A stretch of DNA of 14,412 nt from Deltaproteobacteria bacterium (GTDB lineage Bacteria > Myxococcota_A > UBA9160): NCBI GenBank assembly GCA_003520425.1, contig DOUU01000254.1:18790-33201 (forward strand). The letters run 5' to 3'. The translations under genes were made by a program, and so were the position numbers. Below, piece after piece: positions 7,099 to 13,844 of the stretch (positions are counted from its first letter, which is position 1; each line of letters starts with the position of its first letter). Below the pieces are notes generated by a model. That model was not told the DNA's origin. It saw nothing but the letters and a program-made list of their open reading frames with translations, and did no database searches.

Positions 7099-8216
7099 CG
7101 CCCGACCTCTCGGCCGAAGAGCGCGCTTTCCAAAACGAGGTGCGTAGCTTTCTCGCCGACTGGCGCGACCTCGATGGCTTCCACTTCCAGGGACGGCGCT
7201 GGCCGCGGGTCAAGGAATTCTTTCGTGCCGTGGGGCGGCGGGGCTGGCTGGCAGTCGGCTGGCCCCAAGACGCCGGGGGTCTCGGAAAGGGACCCGCCCA
7301 CGAGTTCATCCTTTGGGACGAGTGCGCGTACGGGCGAATCGCGAGGCCCCCGCTCGGCGCGGGCATCGTGGCGAAGACGATCATCCGTTATGGAACCGAT
7401 GCACAGCGTGAGCGCTGGCTCCCGCTGATTCGGTCCGGTGAGATCCACTTCTCGCTCGGCTACTCGGAGCCCGAGGCGGGTTCGGACCTTTCGAGCGTGC
7501 GCACGCGCGCCGAGCGGCGCGGTGACGCGTATATCGTCCAAGGTCAAAAGTGCTGGACGTCGTACGCGCAGGACTCGGACTTTCTGTGGCTGCTCTGTCG
7601 CACGGGTGCCCAGGAAAGCCGAGGGGAGGGTCTCACGCTTCTCATTGTGGACCTCCATGCGTCGGGGGTGCGGGTCGCTCCGCTCCCGACCCTTGACGAC
7701 GAGCAGTTGAACGAGGTGACGCTGGACGAGGTGCAGGTTCCCGTGGAGAACCGCATCGGTCTTGAAAACGGTGCCTGGAAGATGATGAACGAGGCGCTTG
7801 CGGTAGAGCGCCACGTGCAGTTTCCGCCCGGTCGGGTGCGACGTGATCTCGAGGATCTCGTAGAGCTCGTGAGGATGCGGGGTCTCGCTTCGGACCCGCA
7901 TGCACGAATCGTCGTGGCTGATCTCGCGGTCGAGGTCCAGGAGGCCGAAATGCACGCGCTGCGCGTGCTCGAGGCGGTCGAAAAAGGCAGGTCGTCGGCC
8001 GTTGAGGCGGCCGCAAATAAGATCTCACACACCCAGGTGTGTCAAAGGATCGCGCGCGCCGCATTCGAACTCGGCGGGGTCGATATCCTCGTGCGGGGGA
8101 CAAGCCTTGAGTTTCTATGGCGCCAGAGTACCTGGGAGACGATCGGTGGCGGAACCTCTGAAGTGATGCGCGGGGTGGTGGCGCGTCAGGGCCTGGGACT
8201 CGCTGGGCGGCGGTAA
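7095..8216 (+). CDS. Acyl-CoA dehydrogenase, full-length (likely catalytic) subunit 2
   Basis: A 373-residue ACAD with all three domains. S-L-G-Y-S-E-P-E-A-G-S-D-L (120-132) is the flavin/substrate motif, with K-C-W-T-S-Y-A following at 152-158. E238 in A-V-E-R-H is at the isovaleryl-type catalytic position. The C-terminal W-E-T-I-G-G-G-T-S-E-V-M-R-G-V-V-A-R is the standard flavin-contact tail and, unlike that of the first large subunit, is unaltered. GTG start overlapping the crotonase stop as GTGA, preceded by GGGGAGG (7084-7090). It is the last gene of the cluster and is followed by a long gene-free region. It probably pairs with the shortened ACAD at 5276 or at 4338, which the sequence cannot decide. 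The reaction would be alpha,beta-dehydrogenation of a bulky acyl-CoA with electrons leaving through ETF; the substrate is inferred only from the paired-subunit pattern. Confidence 0.92.
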   Translation: MTPDLSAEERAFQNEVRSFLADWRDLDGFHFQGRRWPRVKEFFRAVGRRGWLAVGWPQDAGGLGKGPAHEFILWDECAYGRIARPPLGAGIVAKTIIRYGTDAQRERWLPLIRSGEIHFSLGYSEPEAGSDLSSVRTRAERRGDAYIVQGQKCWTSYAQDSDFLWLLCRTGAQESRGEGLTLLIVDLHASGVRVAPLPTLDDEQLNEVTLDEVQVPVENRIGLENGAWKMMNEALAVERHVQFPPGRVRRDLEDLVELVRMRGLASDPHARIVVADLAVEVQEAEMHALRVLEAVEKGRSSAVEAAANKISHTQVCQRIARAAFELGGVDILVRGTSLEFLWRQSTWETIGGGTSEVMRGVVARQGLGLAGRR

Positions 8217-8591
8217 GCAAGAACCGCAATAAGACCGCTCGTAGAGGTCGGACCGCGGTGCGGTGAATCGCGGGTCCCAGCAGGAGCCATGGGTGAGGGG
8301 TCTCCATCCCCTCGCCGCGACCGCAGGGTCGCCAAGGGATCTGCCGATTTCGCAGGTCGGCCCGCGGGCCTGCGGGATCGCCGAGCGGAACGAACCCGGC
8401 GGCTGGTGCAAGCCGGAAGGACGATCACCCACCAGGGCCTCGCGGCCCGCAGGGAAGTCGCGCGAGCAGACTGACCGAACGTGGGGAGCGGAGTGGGCGC
8501 CCTTGCGCACGCCTGCGGGCGCAACGCCCGGCCCAGCACGGGGCGTCCCAAGCTCTCGGAGGCTTGGTCCAAGGCAATCTCACGGCTCGGC
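8217..8591. other. Gene-free, hairpin-rich region; candidate structured RNA
   Basis: No reading frame here resembles a protein. Open frames exist on both strands but are arginine/proline-rich shadows. The stretch is dense in strong inverted repeats: GGAC(C)GCG 8250-8257 with CGCGGGTCC 8269-8277; GAGGGG 8295-8300 with CCCCTC 8308-8313; GCGACC 8317-8322 with GGTCGC 8327-8332 (4-base loop); GATCTGC 8338-8344 with GCAGGTC 8352-8358 (one G-T pair), which competes with GCAGG 8352-8356 and CCTGC 8369-8373; GGGCC 8435-8439 with GGCCC 8444-8448 (4-base loop); GGGCG/TTGCGC (8495-8508) with GCGCAA/CGCCC (8519-8529); CCAAGC 8548-8553 with GCTTGG 8562-8567. I compared it by memory with RNase P, tmRNA, SRP, 6S and cobalamin riboswitch cores and saw no match. 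It may be a noncoding RNA, a 3' UTR with terminators for the two converging genes, or only GC-rich DNA. Confidence 0.35.
8548..8567 (-). terminator. Possible terminator hairpin of the VOC gene
   Basis: CCAAGC and GCTTGG form a perfect 6-bp stem with an 8-base loop, 25 bases past the VOC stop on its strand. No T run follows on either strand, so the call is weak. It is also the last hairpin of the structured region. Confidence 0.3.
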
Positions 8592-9053
8592 TCAGCTCGG
8601 CGGGGCGGCCGGGTCGCCCGGAAGCTCCACGAGCTCGATGCGCGTGCCGTCCGGATCGGTCACGAAAATGGCTGCGCTCCCGGCGGCGAATCGGCTGATC
8701 GCCGTCGCTTCAAGCACGTGAACCCCTGCAGCGCGGAGGTTCTCCACCACGCGCGAGAGATCCCTCACCCGCACGGACAGGTGCGTGAGCCCGAGCTGGT
8801 TCATGGGGCGGGGGACCGGCGCATCGACGGATTCGGGCGAAGCGAAGGCCAGGAGCTCGATCCGCATCCCGTCTCGCTCCAGGTAGACAGCGCGGAGCTT
8901 CACGCTTTTGAGCCCGAGGAGCCGATCCGCGTGGAGGCCAGCCACATCGAGGGTCGAGAGCTCGCGGAAGCCCAGCAGGTCTCGGTAAAAGCGCAGCGAC
9001 CGCGGGAGGTCGGAGACGCAGATCCCGAGGTGCCCGACCCGCTCGATGCCCAT
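8592..9053 (-). CDS. VOC superfamily (glyoxalase/dioxygenase fold) metal-dependent protein
   Basis: A 153-residue protein made of two beta-alpha-beta-beta-beta modules. The first module starts V-G-H-L-G-I-C-V-S-D-L-P-R-S-L-R-F-Y (6-23). The second starts L-T-H-L-S-V-R-V-R-D-L (89-99). The four expected metal ligands are all visible: H8, E66 (R-I-E-L-L), H91 and E140 (R-I-E-L-V). The length and the single-chain two-module form fit glyoxalase I, methylmalonyl-CoA epimerase-like and related proteins. The fold also includes ring-cleaving dioxygenases, which are usually longer. It is the only clear intact gene on the minus strand, transcribed away from the hydantoinase operon across 120 shared upstream bases. 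An epimerase or lyase step on a CoA ester would suit the neighbours, but that is context only. Ribosome site before ATG 9053 is weak. Confidence 0.88.
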   Translation of the reverse strand: MGIERVGHLGICVSDLPRSLRFYRDLLGFRELSTLDVAGLHADRLLGLKSVKLRAVYLERDGMRIELLAFASPESVDAPVPRPMNQLGLTHLSVRVRDLSRVVENLRAAGVHVLEATAISRFAAGSAAIFVTDPDGTRIELVELPGDPAAPPS

Positions 9054-9113
9054 GGCGCCACGCTACGAGCAGACGTCCCCCGCGGTCAAGCGGGATCGGC
9101 AGGCTGGGGAGAC

Positions 9114-9143
9114 TGGACAAGCGGCCAAGGGGGCGACCATACT
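9114..9143 (+). promoter_or_regulatory. Putative promoter of the hydantoinase operon
   Basis: TGGACA (9114-9119) and CATACT (9138-9143) are spaced by 18 bases and each match the sigma70 consensus at 5/6 and 4/6 positions or better. Transcription would start near 9150, inside the adjacent palindrome, about 24 bases before ATG 9174. Confidence 0.4.
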
Positions 9144-9156
9144 TGACGGGTCGTCA
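9144..9156. promoter_or_regulatory. Perfect 13-bp palindrome, candidate repressor operator
   Basis: TGACGGGTCGTCA consists of 5-bp arms (TGACG/CGTCA) around a 3-base centre. It sits just after the proposed -10 box and covers the expected transcription start, the classical place for a repressor. Its size and symmetry fit TetR- or GntR-family operators. No regulator gene is in the window, so the protein is unknown. Control of the divergent VOC gene from the same site is possible. Confidence 0.45.
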
Positions 9157-9173
9157 GATTTGGGAGGCTGGCC

Positions 9174-10961
9174 ATGTCCGCCGCCGCGCCCCGCGCCCCT
9201 GCGCCTTCTGTGGTCTTTGATCCCGTCACGGCTGAAGTGATTCGAGGAGCACTCGAGACCGTGGCTTTTGAGATGGCCACGCACGTCTCCCTGACCGCGA
9301 CAACGCCGATCCTGAACCAGTCGAACGAGCGGAATGCGACGATTTTGGATGGGCGCGGTCGGCTCGCCGCGCTTTCCGTCGGGATTCCTCAGTTCATGCT
9401 TTCGTCGACGCTACCCGTGCGTTTCGCTCTCGATTTCTTCGACCAAGAGGGGCTACATGACGGGGACGTGCTGGTTGCAAACGATCCCTATCACGGCGGC
9501 GGCCATCTGCCTGATTACAACGTGTTCTCCCCTGTTTTGGTCGACGGCCGCATTGCACTGATCGCTTCGATCCAGTGCCACCATGCGGATACCGGCGGTG
9601 GCATGCCTGGCGGCTATAACGCGGAAGCGATCGACGTGTGGGCCGAGGGAGTGCGCTTTCCCGCGGTCAAGGTGGTGGACCAGGGGGTCGAGCGACGCGA
9701 CGTCCTTTACATGATGAAGGTCAACAATCGAACACCCACATTCATGGGGGATCTGCGGGCGCAGATTGGAGCGGCGCAGCTCGGGGCCAAACGTCTACGA
9801 GAGCTGATCGCGCACTACGGCGTGGCGAGCGTGCTCCATGCGGTAGATCACGCGATCGCGTACGCCGCCCGGCGCTTCCGGGAGGAAGTGGCTTCCTGGC
9901 CCGATGGGGTCTATGAGGCGGATGCATTCGTCGATCACGACCCGGTAGGAAACAAGGACATCCGCGTCCATGTGCGCGTGACGGTCCAAGGCGACCACCT
10001 CCGCGTCGACTTCACGGGATCGGATGAGCGGCAGGACTTGAAGGCGTACTCGTCCTTCGGAAACACACGCGGCTATGTCGTGGCACAGCTCGCCACCATG
10101 ATGGACCCCTCGATCCCGAAGAACGAGGGCTTCTTTGATTCCATTGAGCTCATCGTTCCGAAGGGCTGTTGCCTGAACCCAAGTGAGGGCAAGACAGTCG
10201 CGGCGGGTACGCACCACCCCGGTGTGGAAGTGGGCGAGGCGATCGCAAAGGCGATGGCGGTGGTTCTTCCCGAGCGCTCTTGTCCTCAGATCTACAAGCT
10301 CGGAATGCCGACTGTGATCTTCGGAACCCACCCGGAAACCGGACAGATTTTTGTCGACCATTCGGTGGATTGTCTCGCCGCGTACTGCAACGCGGTGAAG
10401 GGCCAGGACGGTTGGGGCTCGATGCCGGCGTCCTTCGGAAACCTGATTCGCGCGACCGCCGAAATCAACGAATCGATCTTCCCGGTGCGCCATGAGTGTT
10501 GCGACTACGCGACGGACACGGGCGGTGCAGGTCAATGGCGCGGCTGTCCGGGCTCACGGGTGGTCAAGCGCGTCACCGCGCCCGCTGCCGTCTCCACCTA
10601 CATGGTCGGAATGAAGTACCCGATGTCTGGAGTCGCGGGAGGGCGGGATGGATCGCCGAATCGCCTGATCGTGCGCGTCGGCACGGAACACGCCGCTCAC
10701 GTGGCCTGCATGGCCAATGGTGTCCCGCACGCGGCCGGCGAGGCCTTTGAGTACGTCTATGGCGGTGGCGGGGGATGGGGCGACCCCCTGGATCGCGACC
10801 CGCAATGCGTACTTGAGGACGTGCTTGACGAGTACGTCTCCGCCGAGGCCGCGGAGCGCGAGTACGGCGTCGTCCTGCGGGGCAGCGCCGCGTCCGGAGA
10901 TCTGCGCCTTGACCGCGAGGCGACGGAAGCCCTCCGCACGGCAAACCGGCGTAACCCATAG
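9174..10961 (+). CDS. hyuB: Hydantoinase B / 5-oxoprolinase (HyuB) family subunit
   Basis: A 595-residue protein matching the full length of HyuB-family subunits. The N-terminal D-P-V-T-A-E-V-I-R-G-A-L-E-T-V-A (16-31) is the family opening. N-D-P-Y-H-G-G-G-H-L-P-D (103-114) and H-H-A-D-T-G-G-G-M-P-G-G (136-147) are the conserved, probably metal-binding blocks. F-P-V-R-H-E-C-C-D-Y-A-T-D-T-G-G-A-G (436-453) corresponds to the usual D-S-G-G-x-G region, and G-G-G-G-W-G-D-P-L-D-R-D-P (531-543) to the C-terminal signature. HyuB subunits pair with HyuA in ATP-dependent enzymes: N-methylhydantoinase, 5-oxoprolinase, and acetone or acetophenone carboxylases. ATG 9174 is supported by GGGAGG (9162-9167) 6 bases upstream. 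It is followed after 1 base by hyuA. The carboxylase-type small subunits were not found, so hydrolysis of a cyclic amide and carboxylation of a ketone both remain possible. Confidence 0.9.
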   Translation: MSAAAPRAPAPSVVFDPVTAEVIRGALETVAFEMATHVSLTATTPILNQSNERNATILDGRGRLAALSVGIPQFMLSSTLPVRFALDFFDQEGLHDGDVLVANDPYHGGGHLPDYNVFSPVLVDGRIALIASIQCHHADTGGGMPGGYNAEAIDVWAEGVRFPAVKVVDQGVERRDVLYMMKVNNRTPTFMGDLRAQIGAAQLGAKRLRELIAHYGVASVLHAVDHAIAYAARRFREEVASWPDGVYEADAFVDHDPVGNKDIRVHVRVTVQGDHLRVDFTGSDERQDLKAYSSFGNTRGYVVAQLATMMDPSIPKNEGFFDSIELIVPKGCCLNPSEGKTVAAGTHHPGVEVGEAIAKAMAVVLPERSCPQIYKLGMPTVIFGTHPETGQIFVDHSVDCLAAYCNAVKGQDGWGSMPASFGNLIRATAEINESIFPVRHECCDYATDTGGAGQWRGCPGSRVVKRVTAPAAVSTYMVGMKYPMSGVAGGRDGSPNRLIVRVGTEHAAHVACMANGVPHAAGEAFEYVYGGGGGWGDPLDRDPQCVLEDVLDEYVSAEAAEREYGVVLRGSAASGDLRLDREATEALRTANRRNP

Positions 10962-10962
10962 C

Positions 10963-13032
10963 ATGGGCTTCCGGATCGGCATCGATGTCGGCGGGACCTT
11001 CACCGACTTTGTCCTTGCCCGACCAGGCGGAGAGCTCGTCCTCTCCAAGGTACCGACCACACTTGCCGACCAGTCGCTGGGAGTCATGCAGGGCCTCTCT
11101 GCACTTGCGGCAAAGGAGGGGCTTGCAACCCGGGCGCTGCTCGAAGCGACCGAGCTCGTGGTTCATGGCACCACGACGGCCGACAACACCCTCATCGAAA
11201 TGAACGGTGCCAAGGTGGGCCTGCTTACCACCGAGGGGCACCGGGATGAGATTGAGATTCGACGCGGTTACAAAGAGGAGATCTGGGACCCGGCCTTTCC
11301 GCCGCCCGTACCGATCGCGAAGCGCCGCCATCGTTTTGGAATTCCCGAGCGTCTGGACTTTCGCGGCAACGTCGTCCGCAAACTCGACGAAGAGGCCGTG
11401 CGCACCGCGGTGCGCAGGCTCCGGCGTGACGGAATCGAGTCGATCGCCGTCTCCTTCCTATTCTCATTCGTGAATCCGAGCCACGAGTTGCGCGCGCGGG
11501 AGCTGATCCGACAGGAGCACCCCGACGCTCGGGTGTCGCTTTCGCACGAGGTGATGCCGACCGCTCCAGAGTTCGAGCGCACTTCGACCACGCTGGTCGA
11601 CGCTTATGTGGGCCCCCGTGTGCAGACCTATCTCGAACGCCTCGAGAGGGCGCTCCAGGAGGCCGGTTATCGGCACGACCTCCTCCTCATGCAGTCGAGC
11701 GGCGCGATCATGACGGCTGCCTTCCTCGCAGGCAAAGCGGTCGCTGCGCTGGGTTCGGGTCCGACGGGAGGGGTGATGGGCGCGTGCGCCGCGGCGCAGA
11801 CCGCGGGCGTTTCCGACTTCATTGCGATCGATATGGGAGGAACGAGCTACGAGGTGTGTGTCGTCCGAAAGGGTCGCCCCACGATCAAGAGCTTCTGGAA
11901 CTGGCAACAGCGCTACCTGATCGGACTCCCCATGGTCGAAATGCATGCCATCGGTGCCGGCGGCGGCTCGATCGCGAACGTACAGGCAGGGGCGCTTCAC
12001 GTGGGGCCGAAGAGTGCAAAGGCCGAGCCGGGCCCGATCTGCTACGGGCGGGGCGGCGTCGAGCCCACAGTCACCGACGCGAACGTCGTGCTCGGCTACC
12101 TCAATCCTGAAGCTCTGTGTGGGGGGGAGTTCAAGCTCGTAAGTGCCGGCGTGCGCCAGGCGATCGCGGAGCGCATCGGGAAGCCCCTTGGTCTTGACGT
12201 CGTGGAGGCGGCCCACGGCATCTTCCGGATCGTCAATGCGAACATGGCCAACGCCATCCGGCGCGTTTCCTCCCAGGCGGGCCTCGACCCCCGAGAGTTT
12301 GCGCTGGTCGTCTACGGCGGGAACGGGCCTGTCCACGCGGGAAAGCAGGCCGAGGAGCTCGGCATCCGCAAGATGCTGGTGCCAAAGACCTCGCCGGCCT
12401 TCTCCGCGCTGGGCCTCCTGATTGCCGACTATGGAGTGGACCTCCAACGCTCTTATATCAGCCCCTCGGGCCGGGCTTCGCCCGGACGAATCGCCGAGCT
12501 TTTCAGGGAAATGCAAGCGCAGGCCGAGAGTGAGCTCAGGGTCGCGGGATTGGGACCGCAGGACCTTGAGCTCCGTCGCTACCTCAATCTCTGCTATCCC
12601 GGCCAAACCTTCGACATGTCCGTACCACTCGCGGTGAGCAGCGTCGGTGGTGAGATCGGCGCGGCGACCCTGGCCGCCACAGTCGCTGCCTTTCACGATC
12701 TCCACGAGGAGCTTCACACCTACGCAGTGCGCGAAGAGGAACCGATCTTGCGCTCCGTCCGCCTCCAAGCCGCTGGCCGTACGCCAAAACCCATGGTTCG
12801 TCGTTGCCCGAGGCTTTCAACCCCGGTCGTGGAAGCGGTGCGGAGTCGTCGCCCTGCATGGTTCGACGGCCGCTTCGTAGATACCCCCGTGTACGATGGC
12901 GACCGGCTCGGTTTCGGGCATCGGCTCGCAGGACCCGCCATCGTGGAGGAGCGGTTCACGACGCTTGTGCTTTATCCCGGTCACACCGCCGAGCTTGACG
13001 AGCACGGCAACTACGTCGTAACGGTGGCCTAG
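10963..13032 (+). CDS. hyuA: Hydantoinase A / 5-oxoprolinase (HyuA) family ATP-dependent subunit
   Basis: A 689-residue ASKHA-fold ATPase subunit. G-I-D-V-G-G-T-F-T-D-F-V (6-17) is the first phosphate-binding loop. H-G-T-T-T-A-D-N-T-L-I-E (68-79) is the typical HyuA motif. L-G-S-G-P-T-G-G (263-270), I-A-I-D-M-G-G-T-S-Y-E-V (287-298) and I-G-A-G-G-G-S-I-A (330-338) mark the central hydantoinase A domain. A Y-G-G-N-G-P-V-H-A block follows near 445. The subunit would phosphorylate an enol, amide or carbonate oxygen and hand it to HyuB. ATG 10963 lies 1 base after the hyuB stop and starts exactly at M-G-F-R-I-G-I-D. The frame extends 82 codons upstream inside hyuB, but that part is not HyuA-like. 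No good Shine-Dalgarno site is seen, so translational coupling is likely. The following crotonase starts 1 base after its stop. Confidence 0.93.
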   Translation: MGFRIGIDVGGTFTDFVLARPGGELVLSKVPTTLADQSLGVMQGLSALAAKEGLATRALLEATELVVHGTTTADNTLIEMNGAKVGLLTTEGHRDEIEIRRGYKEEIWDPAFPPPVPIAKRRHRFGIPERLDFRGNVVRKLDEEAVRTAVRRLRRDGIESIAVSFLFSFVNPSHELRARELIRQEHPDARVSLSHEVMPTAPEFERTSTTLVDAYVGPRVQTYLERLERALQEAGYRHDLLLMQSSGAIMTAAFLAGKAVAALGSGPTGGVMGACAAAQTAGVSDFIAIDMGGTSYEVCVVRKGRPTIKSFWNWQQRYLIGLPMVEMHAIGAGGGSIANVQAGALHVGPKSAKAEPGPICYGRGGVEPTVTDANVVLGYLNPEALCGGEFKLVSAGVRQAIAERIGKPLGLDVVEAAHGIFRIVNANMANAIRRVSSQAGLDPREFALVVYGGNGPVHAGKQAEELGIRKMLVPKTSPAFSALGLLIADYGVDLQRSYISPSGRASPGRIAELFREMQAQAESELRVAGLGPQDLELRRYLNLCYPGQTFDMSVPLAVSSVGGEIGAATLAATVAAFHDLHEELHTYAVREEEPILRSVRLQAAGRTPKPMVRRCPRLSTPVVEAVRSRRPAWFDGRFVDTPVYDGDRLGFGHRLAGPAIVEERFTTLVLYPGHTAELDEHGNYVVTVA

Positions 13033-13033
13033 C

Positions 13034-13837
13034 GTGACCTTTGAGACCATCCGCCTTGAGAAGGGAGATCGGGTCGCTTGGCTCGTGCTGGCACGACCAG
13101 ACCGGGGGAATGCGATCAATGGACTCATGTCTCGTGAACTACCCGCCGCGTGGCAGGAAATCAAGCGTGATCCGGACATTTGCGTCGTGATTGTGACCGG
13201 CGACGGCGACCGCGCCCTGTGCACGGGGTTCGACGTCGCAGACGTGGCGTCCGGCACGGCGACCGTCGGTGCACCCGAGGACCGGGGTACGCTTGCGGCT
13301 CTGCGCTTCACCGCACTTCAGAATCGTTGCTGGAAGCCCGTGATTACTGCCGTGAACGGAATGGTGACCGGCGGTGGGCTCCATTTCTTGGCGGACAGCG
13401 ACCTCATCATTGCGTCGGAGAGAGCAACCTTCTTCGACAACCATGTCCGCGTAGGCCTGGTCTCGGGTGCCGAACCGATTGGACTTGCGCGCCGCATACG
13501 GCTCGAGTCCGTTCTGCGCATGGCGTTTCTCGGCGGGGCGGAACGCATGGATGCGCAGCACGCAAAGGCGATCGGTCTGGTCTCGGAGGTTGTGCCCCAA
13601 GACCAGCTCCGGCAGCGCGCAGAACAGCTCGCGCAGCAGATTTTGGAGAACTCGCCGACCGCCCTGGCGCGAACCAAACAGGCGATCTGGGAGAGCCTCG
13701 ATGTCGGGCTCGACGAAGCGGTCGAGCTGGGTTGGAAGGTGATCGAGGGTTATCGGGGCCACCCCGACGCGGCCGAAGGTGCGAGGGCGTTCGCTGAGCG
13801 GCGCAAGCCACGATGGATGCCGCTCTCGACTTCCTAG
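13034..13837 (+). CDS. Crotonase superfamily protein with His at both catalytic Glu positions
   Basis: A 267-residue crotonase-fold protein, normal length for the family. The oxyanion hole is formed by A-L-C-T-G-F-D (61-67) and V-T-G-G-G-L-H-F (111-118). Classical enoyl-CoA hydratase has Glu at the residue that is H117 here, and a second Glu 20 residues on, which is H137 here (F-D-N-H-V). Simple hydration of an enoyl-CoA is therefore doubtful. The C-terminal helices (L-E-N-S-P-T-A-L-A-R-T-K-Q-A, about 204-217, and A-F-A-E-R-R-K-P-R-W) are shared with the interrupted crotonase at 6244, its clear paralogue. 6-oxocamphor hydrolase is a known crotonase-fold C-C hydrolase that uses histidines, so ring or beta-diketone hydrolysis is a reasonable alternative. 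GTG start 1 base after the hyuA stop; third gene of the hydantoinase operon. Confidence 0.88.
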   Translation: MTFETIRLEKGDRVAWLVLARPDRGNAINGLMSRELPAAWQEIKRDPDICVVIVTGDGDRALCTGFDVADVASGTATVGAPEDRGTLAALRFTALQNRCWKPVITAVNGMVTGGGLHFLADSDLIIASERATFFDNHVRVGLVSGAEPIGLARRIRLESVLRMAFLGGAERMDAQHAKAIGLVSEVVPQDQLRQRAEQLAQQILENSPTALARTKQAIWESLDVGLDEAVELGWKVIEGYRGHPDAAEGARAFAERRKPRWMPLSTS

Positions 13838-13844
13838 GAGATCC

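Noticed and set aside
8217..8591. Known RNA classes (RNase P, tmRNA, SRP, 6S, cobalamin riboswitch, tRNA)
   Set aside because: None of their conserved core strings could be found on either strand. A GGTTCGTTCC string on the minus strand recalls a tRNA T-arm, but there is no cloverleaf around it.
8263..8721. Forward and reverse open frames through the hairpin-rich gap
   Set aside because: Low-complexity Arg/Pro/Gly/Ser translations running into the VOC gene, with no family motif or ribosome site.
11464..12768. 434-codon open frame on the minus strand inside hyuA
   Set aside because: It is the antisense shadow of a well-supported gene in high-GC DNA; composition is Arg/Ala/Asp-rich and no protein family is recognisable.
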